DNA from: Mesorhizobium helmanticense | GTDB taxonomy: Bacteria; Pseudomonadota; Alphaproteobacteria; Rhizobiales; Rhizobiaceae | NCBI RefSeq assembly: GCF_003034915.1 | Contig: NZ_PZJX01000028.1 | Span: 1-64,000 of the forward strand | DNA: 64,000 nucleotides | Reading direction: 5' to 3' | Shown here: piece after piece, positions 56,726 through 64,000 of the stretch | How the letters are laid out: each line of letters opens with the position of its first letter | How positions within the stretch are numbered: position 1 is the stretch's first letter | Made by a program: the position numbers and the translations under genes | The notes under the pieces: model-generated | Told to the model about the DNA's origin: nothing | The model's input: the letters and a program-made list of their open reading frames with translations, nothing else | Database searches by the model: none

Positions 56726-57781
56726 ATGGCCAGATCGTGTCGAGTGTCGGGCGTATCCTCCGTGTCATCTTCGGACTTCAGGCAAATCGTTATACGGACC
56801 GAATCGGGAAAGGCCGAAAGGCTGTTCCGCGCGGCGGTGTCGGCATTCTGTTCGCTCACCCGTCCTTCGCGCCGGGAGATCGCGCAACTCGAAGACCTGA
56901 CGATGCCGCTTTTCAACAACGTGTCGGTCGAGTCACGCCGCTACGTCGCCGCAGCACTTTCCGAATGCGAATATGCGCCTGCCGCACTGGTCAGGCGGCT
57001 CTGCGAGGAACCGGTCGATATCGCCGCACCGCTGCTTATCCGCTCGCGCGCTGTCAGCGACGTCGACCTCATCGCGCTCATCGGGCGTCACGGGCTTCCG
57101 CATGCGCGCGCCATCGCGCGCCGCAAGAATCTGAACCCGACCATCGCCCAGCTGATCAGGGTGCTCGAAAAGCCGACGCTGGTGCGCGTGCAGCAGCCCG
57201 ACGCCGTCACTGATGCGACGGAGCGCGCCGAAATCGCTGCTGCCGTCCCTGATAGAAAGCCGCTACCCGGCGCCAGCGCCGAAAATGCGCGACGCCGGTT
57301 GCGGTCGATGATGCGCGCCGATGCGGAGAGCGGCGGTGTGGCCGTCAATCCGTTCGTCGGCGCGCAGACCTATGTCAAACTGCGCGAGACGGCGCTGACC
57401 GGCAACGCGGCATTCTTCCAGACCGCGTTAGCCGATGCGCTCGACATCGACTTCTCGATGGCCCGGTCGCTTACCGCAAACCAGAACTATACGTCGCTGC
57501 TGGCCGCCTTGCGCGCCCTTGACCTCAGCGAGGACAAGGCGTTCCTGATCGCGGCCGCGATCTATCCCACCGCGTTTCCGCATCCGCAGGCGATCCGCAT
57601 CTTCCTCGATCGTTACCGGTTGCTGAATCGCGACGCAGCACTGGACAAGGTGCGCAACTGGAAAGCTGAGACCTTGTCGAGGGTGGTTCGCGGCATCGTG
57701 CGCGCCGCCGCGAACGCCGATACGCGCATTGCGCAAGACAGCGACAATGGTCCCGCCGTCGCCAGCCTCAAGGCATCTTGA
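56726..57781 (+). CDS. DUF2336 domain protein
   Basis: A 351-aa, largely helical cytosolic protein. The DUF2336 region is recognised from FRAAVSAFCSLTRPSRREIA, YVAAALSECEYAPAALVRRL and VDLIALIGRHGLPHARAIAR, a HEAT-like repeat arrangement at about residues 35-130. The second half (ALADALDIDFSMARSLTANQ, DLSEDKAFLIAAAIYPTAF) is also helical. DUF2336 proteins are frequent in alphaproteobacteria; some associate with two-component signalling, but no role can be stated. The start is uncertain; ATG at 56726 is taken because it follows GGTTGAG. The end overlaps the convergent DUF1491 gene by 14 nt. Confidence 0.8.
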   Translation: MARSCRVSGVSSVSSSDFRQIVIRTESGKAERLFRAAVSAFCSLTRPSRREIAQLEDLTMPLFNNVSVESRRYVAAALSECEYAPAALVRRLCEEPVDIAAPLLIRSRAVSDVDLIALIGRHGLPHARAIARRKNLNPTIAQLIRVLEKPTLVRVQQPDAVTDATERAEIAAAVPDRKPLPGASAENARRRLRSMMRADAESGGVAVNPFVGAQTYVKLRETALTGNAAFFQTALADALDIDFSMARSLTANQNYTSLLAALRALDLSEDKAFLIAAAIYPTAFPHPQAIRIFLDRYRLLNRDAALDKVRNWKAETLSRVVRGIVRAAANADTRIAQDSDNGPAVASLKAS

Positions 57782-58115
57782 CGGCAATAAGCTCCTCGAC
57801 CGTAACGGCGCCGGCCTCGATCTCCACCACCCAGATATCGGGATCGAATTTTTTCTCCCTCTCCAGCCTTGCGTCGAGTGCGGCGGCATCGTCGCCGGCG
57901 CCGAGCGGGCTAAAGAAACGGTCGTCGGGCTTGGCCGAATCGTAGCTCGTCTGCGGCGCCGGCCCGAACAGCGCAAGCTCGCCCAGCCTGCCCCGCGCCA
58001 GCACAAAGACAGCGCCCGCCTCGGTCGCGCCACGCTTGACCACGGCGGCAAAGCCGCCGGCGCCGAAAACCCGGCGCAGAAGGGCCGACACCCACAGATC
58101 GGTGGTTACGCGCAT
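57768..58115 (-). CDS. DUF1491 family protein
   Basis: A 115-aa protein with the DUF1491 pattern: LWVSALLRRVFGAGGFAAVV near the start, GAVFVLARGRLGELALFGPA in the middle and LEREKKFDPDIWVVEIE near the end. Members are short cytosolic alphaproteobacterial proteins of unknown function. It overlaps the end of the convergent DUF2336 gene. A MITE-like repeat begins 72 nt upstream of its start. Confidence 0.82.
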   Translation of the reverse strand: MRVTTDLWVSALLRRVFGAGGFAAVVKRGATEAGAVFVLARGRLGELALFGPAPQTSYDSAKPDDRFFSPLGAGDDAAALDARLEREKKFDPDIWVVEIEAGAVTVEELIAVKMP

Positions 58116-58187
58116 GGCAGGATTCCGGACAACATGCGACGCTCCTTACAGCATCGGTCCGGAAACCGAAATTGGTCTATGCTCGCC

Positions 58188-58424
58188 AAGGTGTGTTGAG
58201 ATTCAGATCAGGCCAAGTCGGAGTCGAAGACGGGCGCGAAGCGACCAAACCAGGTGGGGATCCGAGAACCGGAGTGGAGCATGCTTTTGGGTAAGTGCAC
58301 ACCGGCCTACGCCGGCCGTAGCCTTCACAGCCACGACCGCTCATCAGTGCTTCGGACGGCGAAGGCCGGAAGCGCAGCAGGCCGCCATTTGCAGGCCGGC
58401 CTCACCTGAATATCGGCACACCCT
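58188..58424. repeat. MITE-like repeat element, long copy
   Basis: A 237-bp relative of the element at 25484-25618, in reverse orientation. It begins AAGGTGTGTTGAGATTCAG and ends CACCTGAATATCGGCACACC, so the ends are again inverted repeats. Shared inner blocks include CCGGAGTGGAGC and CGGAAGCGCAG. About 100 bp between these blocks, with ACCGGCCTACGCCGGCCGT, is absent from the short copy. It ends 5 bp from the stop of the peptidoglycan-binding protein gene. No open frame is present. Confidence 0.75.
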
Positions 58425-58428
58425 GGGG

Positions 58429-59202
58429 TCAGTTGGTCAGGCCAATCTGGCGCATCTTGACGTAGACGACCTCGTCGGGTTCGCCGGTTTCCGGCAGTCC
58501 GAACAGCGACTGAAATTCCTTGATCGCGGCCTTTGTGCGGGCGCCGACCACGCCATCGAGTTGCATGTCGTCATTGCCGAATGCTTTCAGCCCGGCCTGG
58601 ATCTTGATGATGCGGGCATCGGGCGCCGGCGCCGCCGCACCTGCCGGCGCCGACGCCGGAATGGCGATGGCGGCTGTCTGGTCCGGGCGGGGGGCCGGAT
58701 GCGGCACCGCCGTCGAGGCGGTTGGCGTGGCGCCCAGTTGATCGAGCAGGACGCTGTCGATCTCACCGGAAGCGTTGAGCCCGACCTTCTGCTGATAGGC
58801 CTGGATGGCCTTGCGCGTGTTGGGGCCGGTAATGCCGTCAACCGTACCGGAATAGAAGTCGAGGTCCTTCAATATGCCCTGGACCTGTTCGACGACCGGA
58901 TCGCTCTTGACCGGCGCCGAGGCCGGGCCGGGCCGCACGATGTTGATGGTGGTTTCGGGCTCGTCGGTGTCGGCGCGAGGAAAGGCCTCGATGCTCCTGG
59001 TGGCGAAAAACGCGCCGGCATGCGGAAAGGGCTGATACCACAGGGCGTTCGCCGAGACATAGAACAGCGTCACCAGAAAGGCGGTCGAGCCGCCGACCAG
59101 AACCGGATTGCGCGAGATCATGCTGCCAACCGCGACCGCGCCGCCCTGAAGGGCGTTGCCGCGGCGCCTGACCGCCTTAGGCCGTTTTGCGGAGCGAGCC
59201 AT
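58429..59202 (-). CDS. Membrane-anchored peptidoglycan-binding domain protein
   Basis: A 257-aa protein with one membrane helix (VLVGGSTAFLVTLFYVSANA, about residues 34-53) and two PG_binding_1 domains, around residues 105-155 (VQGILKDLDFYSGTVDGITG, TRKAIQAYQQKVGL) and 195-250 (IQAGLKAFGNDDMQLDGVVG, KAAIKEFQSLFGLPETGEPD), separated by a Pro/Ala-rich linker. It likely contacts the cell wall from the inner membrane. GGGGACAGGA lies just before the ATG. It overlaps the end of the divJ-like gene by 26 nt, so a link between wall status and the kinase is possible. Confidence 0.88.
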   Translation of the reverse strand: MARSAKRPKAVRRRGNALQGGAVAVGSMISRNPVLVGGSTAFLVTLFYVSANALWYQPFPHAGAFFATRSIEAFPRADTDEPETTINIVRPGPASAPVKSDPVVEQVQGILKDLDFYSGTVDGITGPNTRKAIQAYQQKVGLNASGEIDSVLLDQLGATPTASTAVPHPAPRPDQTAAIAIPASAPAGAAAPAPDARIIKIQAGLKAFGNDDMQLDGVVGARTKAAIKEFQSLFGLPETGEPDEVVYVKMRQIGLTN

Positions 59203-60916
59203 TCCTGTCCCCTTCCCCCTTCGTCCTGGCCGCGGGCATCGGCAGCACGCCGGGCTTGTCGGTAGAACGTCCCTTTGGTCCCTTCACCGGCAGGCTGATC
59301 GTGACCGTGGTGCCCTGGCCTGGCATGCTCTCGATCGACATGGTGCCGTCGTGAAGCGCCACCAGGCCCTTGACCAGCGACAGGCCGAGGCCGGTTCCCT
59401 CGAAGCGGCGGGTGTAATCGTTCTGGATCTGCATGAACGGCTTGCCGAGATTTTCGAAATCTTCCTCCGCAATTCCAATGCCGGTATCCCTGACCCAGAA
59501 ATGCAGCCGCGAGCCGATGCGCTTGGCGCCGACGACGACATCGCCGCCATCGGGCGTGAACTTGATGGCGTTGGAGACGAGATTGATGAGGATCTGCTGC
59601 ACGGCGCGACGATCGGCATTTATCTCGCCCGCATCCGGCGCGATCTGCGTTTGCAGGTCGATGTTCTTTGCCTCGGCCTGCAGCCGCATCATCGACTGGC
59701 ACATTTCGACCGCTTCCACGAAACGGAACGGTTCCGGCTCGGTCGCATAGGCGCCCGACTCGATCCTCGAGACGTCGAGTATTGAGGTGACGACGGCAAG
59801 CAAATGCTGGCCGGACTCCCTGACAAGGCCGACATATTCCTTCTGGCGGGGATCCTTGAAGCCGCCGAACATTTCGTGCAGCAGCATGTCGGAAAAACCG
59901 ATGATGGCATTGAGCGGCGTGCGAAGCTCGTGGCTGACGACCGCCAGGAACCGCCCCTTCGCCACTTCGGCGGAAGCCGCCGCCTCGTTCGCGGCGGCAA
60001 GGTCTTCGCGCAATGCGGCTACTTCGCCATTCTCGCGCAGGACGAGCGTGAAGACGTCCTGCTGTTTTTCCAGCCGCGCCAGCTCAAGGGCAAACGGCCG
60101 GTAATTGTCTGCCGTCGCGCCACCGCCGTCCTGCGGCAGCCTGACCCGAAGATCGAGCCGGCGCGCCAACGCGCCATCGCGCATGTCGGCCAGCGCGCTG
60201 AGGTATGCCACACGATCGGAGAGATGAATCCGGTCGAACAGGCCGGTGCCGAACAGCAGTTCCGGTTGAAGCTTCAGGAGCGTGCGCGCCTTGGCCGACG
60301 CATCCTGAACCTCGCCATGCCTGCCGACCCTCAAGACGACGGCGTCGATGATGTTCTCGAGCCGATCGTCGACCGCCGGATCAAGCCGCGCGCCGGCCGG
60401 ATTGCCAAGTGCCGCCAGGCGAGGAGCAAGCGTGAACGCCCAGGCCAACGGCAGCAGCCAGTGCCAGGCGGCAATCTGCGTGGGATTGAGCGGCAAGACA
60501 GAGCCGGCAAAATATTGCAGAAGGACGGCTGCGAGCGCGGCTATGCCCCCCCATAGCGCCGCGCGCCGCGAGCCCACAATCCACCAGGCCTCGAACGGCA
60601 ACGCCAGGGCGAGCAGAGCGACCGGCGAGGCCAGGCCTCCCGCAGCGGCAATGACACCGGCCACAGCGAGACCGCCCATCGCCAGGGCTGCCCGGCCGGC
60701 AAGCGCCATCTTGCCCGTCGCCGCCACCAGCAAAGCGGCAAACCAGCAAAGGCCAAAACTAGCGAAGATCGCAGCCACGGTCACGGCCGCGCCCATGCCG
60801 GAGGTGACCAGCGTGACCGCAGCGCCGGCGGCAAAGAACGGAGCGGCCAGCATGACGCCGATGAAGCGGCGCTGGCGCAGGCGATCGTTCTGCTCAAGGA
60901 TGGATGGATGAACCAT
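59177..60916 (-). CDS. divJ: DivJ-type multi-spanning sensor histidine kinase
   Basis: A 579-aa kinase. The N-terminal about 175 residues contain six or so membrane helices (RFIGVMLAAPFFAAGAAVTL, GMGAAVTVAAIFASFGLCWF and onward). A PAS-like domain (residues about 185-300) precedes HisKA with His329 in AVVSHELRTPLNAIIGF and HATPase motifs LVSNAIKFT, DTGIGIAEED and GTGLGLSLVKG. This layout matches DivJ, the kinase that phosphorylates DivK in the alphaproteobacterial cell cycle, and its opposite partner PleC is also in this window. ATG at 60916 is chosen among several; support from ribosome binding sites is weak. The gene name is a layout-based assignment. Confidence 0.75.
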   Translation of the reverse strand: MVHPSILEQNDRLRQRRFIGVMLAAPFFAAGAAVTLVTSGMGAAVTVAAIFASFGLCWFAALLVAATGKMALAGRAALAMGGLAVAGVIAAAGGLASPVALLALALPFEAWWIVGSRRAALWGGIAALAAVLLQYFAGSVLPLNPTQIAAWHWLLPLAWAFTLAPRLAALGNPAGARLDPAVDDRLENIIDAVVLRVGRHGEVQDASAKARTLLKLQPELLFGTGLFDRIHLSDRVAYLSALADMRDGALARRLDLRVRLPQDGGGATADNYRPFALELARLEKQQDVFTLVLRENGEVAALREDLAAANEAAASAEVAKGRFLAVVSHELRTPLNAIIGFSDMLLHEMFGGFKDPRQKEYVGLVRESGQHLLAVVTSILDVSRIESGAYATEPEPFRFVEAVEMCQSMMRLQAEAKNIDLQTQIAPDAGEINADRRAVQQILINLVSNAIKFTPDGGDVVVGAKRIGSRLHFWVRDTGIGIAEEDFENLGKPFMQIQNDYTRRFEGTGLGLSLVKGLVALHDGTMSIESMPGQGTTVTISLPVKGPKGRSTDKPGVLPMPAARTKGEGDRNGSLRKTA

Positions 60917-61448
60917 ACGCTCGCAACCGGCCGCCATCGCGCCGGGCAACTCAACGTATCTGGCCCCGATTGAACTCAACGCACTTGCACCCGGTCGTGA
61001 ACTGTCCTGCTTCGCAGGTCGCTTTTATTGATCTGAAACTCGCATCCAGCGTTTAAGGAATGGATAAGGCGGTGCCGACCAATGCCCGGCATGCGACAAA
61101 TATTGGGAGGCCGGCGGCGGAAACCCGGGGCGATTGCAGCCATAGTAAACGGAGGGTTATCCGAGAAGGCTGCGGTTGCGCGCCGGACAATCGGCGCCAG
61201 CGCGCAGCCTTCCCAACAAAAGTTCTTTAAAAACAAATAGCTAGATGGTTACTTTTTACTTAAGAAGATAAACAGGGATTTGAAGCAAATCCATTACAAA
61301 ACGCTTCGTTTCGAATTTGCCTAAAATTTGAGGAAAATTTTCACTGACCGAGCAAGCCGTCCTTTGTGCGCATGTGCCACGATCATGCCCATAAAAGAGG
61401 TCATGCCGCACGAAGGCATGATCCGGGTCACGGATGAGGGCAGTCCCT
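60917..61448. other. Divergent intergenic region with a CtrA-like box
   Basis: 532 bp between the divJ-like gene and the DUF5330 gene. The part 61220-61330 is AT-rich in contrast to the surroundings. It contains TTAC-N7-TTAA (61249-61263), one base from the CtrA consensus, and a TTTAAAAAC run. A possible minus-strand frame at 60976-61236 lacks start signals and a family. No tRNA or terminator is seen. Confidence 0.4.
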
Positions 61449-61853
61449 ATGAGCTTTCTGATAAGAATGGCTTTCTGGTTTTCGCTGGTGCTTCTGGCGT
61501 TGCCGTTGAGTGTCGGAACTGACGACGCTGGTCACCAGGCTGTCGGCCCTCTCCAGGCTCTGTTTGCGGCCCGCGAAGCGGTCGGCGACATTGCCGGCAT
61601 ATGCGAACGCAAGCCCGACGTCTGCGAGACCGGCAAGTCGGCGATGCAGACGATCACCGCCCGCGCCAAGGAGACCGCCAAGATCGCGGCCGCCATGCTG
61701 GACGACAAGCAGACCGAGGGGCAGACCGACGGGCAGACCGGCGGCAAGCCAACGACAGGGCTCGACACTACTGTCGCGACCGGCAGCGTGGCGGAGACCA
61801 TCGTCCTGCCGGCGACAGTCGACATACCGGTCAGAATGCAGACGACAAACTAA
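61449..61853 (+). CDS. DUF5330 family protein
   Basis: A 134-aa protein starting MSFLIRMAFWFSLVLLALPL, an N-terminal membrane or signal segment typical of DUF5330. The rest contains LQALFAAREAVGDIAGICER with two cysteines (GICERKPDVCETG) and a repetitive EGQTDGQTGGKPTTG stretch. The family is confined to rhizobial alphaproteobacteria and has no known function. ATG at 61449 follows GAGGGCAG. It is followed by a RIME-like element and a strong terminator. Confidence 0.8.
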   Translation: MSFLIRMAFWFSLVLLALPLSVGTDDAGHQAVGPLQALFAAREAVGDIAGICERKPDVCETGKSAMQTITARAKETAKIAAAMLDDKQTEGQTDGQTGGKPTTGLDTTVATGSVAETIVLPATVDIPVRMQTTN

Positions 61854-61952
61854 AGCGCGTCGCGTTCGACCGGCCTCATGCGACGCGCTTTAGATTCTTG
61901 TTTTTATGCATGTCGTTACCGCAAAACCGCTGCACACTTTTGCGCGACATGC
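61852..61952. repeat. RIME-like rhizobial intergenic palindromic element
   Basis: Two nested hairpins. AAAGCGCGTCGC (61852-61863) pairs with GCGACGCGCTTT (61880-61891), and GCATGTCG (61908-61915) pairs with CGACATGC (61945-61952) around AAAACCGCTGCACACTTTTG. This is the best copy in the window of the rhizobial intergenic mosaic element that I recognise from Rhizobium, Sinorhizobium and Mesorhizobium. It begins within the stop codon of the DUF5330 gene. Confidence 0.8.
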
Positions 61953-61980
61953 ACTAAGACAGTTCGCCGCCTTCTTGGCG

Positions 61981-62033
61981 ACACCGCAGGCGCGTCCGAC
62001 CTCTCGACGCCTGCGGTGTTTTTCCTCTTTTTT
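61981..62033 (+). terminator. Strong rho-independent terminator
   Basis: ACACCGCAGGCG (61981-61992) and CGCCTGCGGTGT (62008-62019) form a perfect 12-bp stem with a 15-nt loop, followed by TTTTCCTCTTTTTT. It ends transcription from the DUF5330 gene ahead of sufE. Confidence 0.9.
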
Positions 62034-62071
62034 CGTGACGCGGCGGCGCCGGGTGACTATATCTTGGGGTG

Positions 62072-62500
62072 ATGACCACGACGATCCAGACGATACGCGA
62101 CGACTTCTCCCTGCTCGATGAGTGGGAAGACCGCTATCGCTATGTGATCGAATTGGGCGAAGCGCTGCCGCCGTTCCCCGACGCCGACCGCAACCCCACC
62201 AACAAGGTGCCCGGCTGCGTCAGCCAGGTGTGGTTGACCACCGAACAAGGACCGGGCGCCGACCCGGTTATCACCTTCCAGGGCGATTCGGACGCCCATA
62301 TCGTGCGCGGCCTTGTTGCCATCATGCTGGCACTGTTTTCGGGGCGACCCGCCAGCGAGATCCGGAACACGGATGCCGAAGCCACTTTGAAGGCGCTCGG
62401 CCTCGACGAACACCTGTCGCCGCAGCGCGCCAATGGTCTTCGTTCGATGGTCAAGCGCATCAAGCGCGATGCCGAGGCAGCCTTGAAGCAGACCGCCTGA
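62072..62500 (+). CDS. sufE: Cysteine desulfuration protein SufE
   Basis: A 142-aa sulfur-transfer protein that takes persulfide sulfur from SufS and passes it to the SufBCD iron-sulfur scaffold. The active cysteine is Cys49 in NKVPGCVSQVWL; LIELGEALPPFPDADR-like YVIELGEALPPFP and LFSGRPASEI are family segments. ATG at 62072 is preferred over the GTG-type start 3 nt before. Other suf genes are not in the window, which is usual for this rhizobial orphan sufE. Confidence 0.93.
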   Translation: MTTTIQTIRDDFSLLDEWEDRYRYVIELGEALPPFPDADRNPTNKVPGCVSQVWLTTEQGPGADPVITFQGDSDAHIVRGLVAIMLALFSGRPASEIRNTDAEATLKALGLDEHLSPQRANGLRSMVKRIKRDAEAALKQTA

Positions 62501-62504
62501 TCAC

Positions 62505-62536
62505 TCCAAAAAGCAAACGGCGCCCGAGGGCGCCGT
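62505..62536 (-). terminator. Rho-independent terminator of mucR
   Basis: ACGGCGCCC (62517-62525) and GGGCGCCGT (62528-62536) form a 9-bp stem. Read on the minus strand it is followed by TTGCTTTTTGG. It lies 38 bp after the mucR stop; sufE ends on the other side, so it is the shared end of the convergent pair. Confidence 0.8.
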
Positions 62537-62573
62537 CGACTGTCGTATCCAGGCTGCAGGGAGAGAGCCGGCT

Positions 62574-62999
62574 TCAGCGCCCTTTGCGCTTGCGGCCGAG
62601 ACCCATCTTCTTGGCGAGTTGGGAGCGGGCAGCGGCGTAGTTCGGAGCAACCATCGGATAGCTTGCGTCCAAATTCCACTTTTCGCGATACTCGTCCGGC
62701 GTCAGACCGTAATGGGTCATCAAATGACGCTTCAGCGATTTGAACTTCTTGCCGTCCTCAAGGCAGACGATGTAGTCGTCATGGACGGAGCGTTTCGGGT
62801 TTACAGCCGGCTTCTGCTTGTCGGCAGGAGGCTGTTCGCTGGCACCGCCCACGCGCCCGAGAGCGGCATGGACATCAGCGATAAGGTTCGGCAGTTCGCC
62901 GACCGGCACTGGATTGTTGCTGACATAGGCGGCCACCACATCGGCGGTCAATTCGATCAGCGCATCACTGTTTCTGGAAGGTGTTTCGACAATATCCAT
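62574..62999 (-). CDS. mucR: MucR/Ros family zinc-finger transcriptional regulator
   Basis: A 141-aa DNA-binding protein of the prokaryotic zinc-finger family that controls exopolysaccharide, motility and cell-cycle genes in rhizobia and Brucella. The N-terminal oligomerisation helix is [20 protein letters not shown]. The finger, residues 79-96, is [18 protein letters not shown]: Cys79, Asp82, His92 and His96, the MucR version in which Asp replaces the second Cys of Ros. ATG at 62999 matches the usual start; an ATG 9 nt upstream is also possible. A terminator follows. Confidence 0.93.
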   Translation of the reverse strand: MDIVETPSRNSDALIELTADVVAAYVSNNPVPVGELPNLIADVHAALGRVGGASEQPPADKQKPAVNPKRSVHDDYIVCLEDGKKFKSLKRHLMTHYGLTPDEYREKWNLDASYPMVAPNYAAARSQLAKKMGLGRKRKGR

Positions 63000-63089
63000 G
63001 GTCTTCATGGCCCCAACGAGTGTTGTTTCTGTCTACGCCCTTTTTTGAAAGGTCGGGCATCGCGCGAACTTTTTTGCAGGAAAGAGCCT

Positions 63090-63332
63090 CTACGATTCGC
63101 GTCGCGGCATCTTAATGGGCCTGTAGACCAAGTAAGTCAATTCGCTTGTGGCGCTATATTCGTTGTTGTTGATCAAATAGTCCGCGATCAGCTTCAATCT
63201 TTCGTGCTGCGTGTAGCTTTGGGTATTTCTCTGGTCAGACCAGCGGCCGTTGACGCGACGTAAGGCCGTCTTTACATCCGTAATGTGCGTCGAAGAAGGC
63301 CCAATGCTTGGCTATGCTTGATCCTGACACAT
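63090..63332 (-). pseudogene. Probable gene remnant with an in-frame amber codon
   Basis: Read on the minus strand, ATG TGT CAG GAT CAA GCA is followed by TAG and then 73 sense codons to a final TAG. The translated part has a protein-like character, e.g. ITDVKTALRRVNGRWSDQRN, HERLKLIADYLINNNEYSA and TSELTYLVYRPIKMPRRES, and codon third positions rich in G and C. There is no ATG, GTG or TTG start between the amber codon and most of this coding part, so as it stands it cannot be translated normally. It may be the 3' part of a decayed gene. Family not recognised. Confidence 0.5.
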
Positions 63333-63432
63333 GGCTATCTGGTTGTTTCCCAAATCAACAAAACCACAGGTTGCGATGTGCTTGCTGCACATTAGCAAAC
63401 CAGAAATCAGCGCTGCCGCCGGCACGGATCCG

Positions 63433-63804
63433 TCAATGGGGAGCGATGTACTTTCCATAAACCCAGCCGGTGACGAAATTGCCGCTTTGAGCCGGATCGT
63501 GCCAGACTTCGCACCAGCGATAGCGTACCTTTTCCACCTGCTGCGAGGCCGGTTGATTAGCGATATCGAGCAGGTTGACGCCGCCGGTGCATCTGCCGGT
63601 CATCTGCAGAACGGTGCCGTTGGGATAGGCGGCCTGCTTCTGCGATGACCCCGAGGGATATTTGCGCACATTGAGCGTGTCGCCAGACGGCACGTTGGTC
63701 ACTTGCCAAGCTGCGAACACGGTTGCATGAGATTGGCCGGCATGGGCCAGAACAGTCAAAGCGACGGCGAGAGCCGCAGCGGTGCGAACATAGTATTTCA
63801 TCAT
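63433..63804 (-). CDS. Secreted SH3-domain protein
   Basis: A 123-aa exported protein. Signal peptide MMKYYVRTAAALAVALTVLA, cleaved near SHA-TV. The mature part is a bacterial SH3 domain: WQVTNVPSGDTLNVRKYPSG, VLQMTGRCTGGVNLLDIANQ and WCEVWHDPAQSGNFVTGWVYGKY, with two cysteines. Such domains bind peptidoglycan or mediate contacts in the periplasm. GAGGAGAGG lies just upstream of the double ATG. It is transcribed alone. Confidence 0.87.
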   Translation of the reverse strand: MMKYYVRTAAALAVALTVLAHAGQSHATVFAAWQVTNVPSGDTLNVRKYPSGSSQKQAAYPNGTVLQMTGRCTGGVNLLDIANQPASQQVEKVRYRWCEVWHDPAQSGNFVTGWVYGKYIAPH

Positions 63805-63919
63805 CGTCCTCTCCTCGGCTCATCTTCTCGAGCCCGACATCACAATGCATCACGACCCTTGAACCCGCGCTGATCGGCGTGTTCATTCGCCATTCAAGTA
63901 ACTTCCACAGTGAGACTCA

Positions 63920-64000
63920 ATGACCAAAACCTCAGCATTTCCGACCGCCAGCCCGCCACAGCCAGAGAAGCGGCCGGTGTTCGACGTCCATCATGGAGTG
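63920..64000 (+). CDS. Start of an oligopeptidase B-like S9 peptidase gene (truncated by window end)
   Basis: The 27 codons to the window end read MTKTSAFPTASPPQPEKRPV then FDVHHGV, which resembles the first residues of protease II/oligopeptidase B proteins (AEKRPVxxxxHG before the RxDDYxWL segment). The rest of the gene lies outside, so the call is tentative. It is divergent from the SH3 protein gene. Confidence 0.5.
   Translation, partial: MTKTSAFPTASPPQPEKRPVFDVHHGV

Noticed and set aside
60976..61236. 86-codon minus-strand frame in the divJ-DUF5330 gap
   Set aside because: No ribosome binding site, no family, atypical composition; the region looks regulatory.

Overview
The window is a high-GC chromosomal segment of an alphaproteobacterium of the order Hyphomicrobiales (Rhizobiales), most like Mesorhizobium or a close Phyllobacteriaceae relative. 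This rests on gene content and order I recognise: feuP-feuQ followed by cycHJKL (ccmIEFH), degP, a two-component pair, glnE and pleC run in the order known from Sinorhizobium and Rhizobium. A MucR/Ros zinc-finger regulator, DivJ- and PleC-type kinases and rhizobial intergenic palindromes agree. The assignment is by recognition, not by a database search. No rRNA, tRNA, CRISPR array, prophage or insertion sequence was recognised.

Left part (1-19 kb): a TPR-sulfotransferase, a HisC-like aminotransferase and a MarR regulator lead to a leucine/isovalerate catabolic operon: TetR regulator, isovaleryl-CoA dehydrogenase, and both subunits of methylcrotonyl-CoA carboxylase. The operon is interrupted twice, by an AbrB/PIN toxin-antitoxin pair after ivd and by a small secreted cysteine protein between mccB and mccA. 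A branched-chain amino acid binding protein lies just beyond, and the ETF-ubiquinone oxidoreductase that would take electrons from ivd lies about 12 kb away. Small secreted proteins, AMP nucleosidase, an EEP-family hydrolase and a DUF922 metalloprotease fill the space between.

Middle (19-45 kb): a uracil-DNA glycosylase family protein without a full iron-sulfur ligand set, an XRE regulator, an EamA transporter, aminopeptidase N, and then the cell-cycle kinase pleC, whose promoter region carries three GANTC (CcrM) sites and a CtrA-like box. On the minus strand follow an EF-hand protein, glnE, a sensor/regulator pair, degP, the cytochrome c maturation operon, a lipoprotein, feuQP and a small periplasmic protein that is probably FeuN. 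An orphan DUF3168 (phage tail type) gene and several small genes come next.

Right part (45-64 kb): CIRCE-controlled groESL; a one-carbon locus with a non-pyrrolysine MttB-family methyltransferase and a dimethylglycine/sarcosine dehydrogenase-like FAD-GcvT protein, opposite a TetR gene with palindromic operators; a class A penicillin-binding protein; a DUF1214/DUF1254 pair; DUF2336 and DUF1491 proteins; a divJ-like kinase with a peptidoglycan-binding protein; DUF5330, sufE, mucR, a probable gene remnant with an in-frame amber codon, an SH3 protein, and the first codons of an oligopeptidase-like gene. Two related copies of a MITE-like element (25484-25618 and 58188-58424) and several RIME-like palindromes lie between genes.
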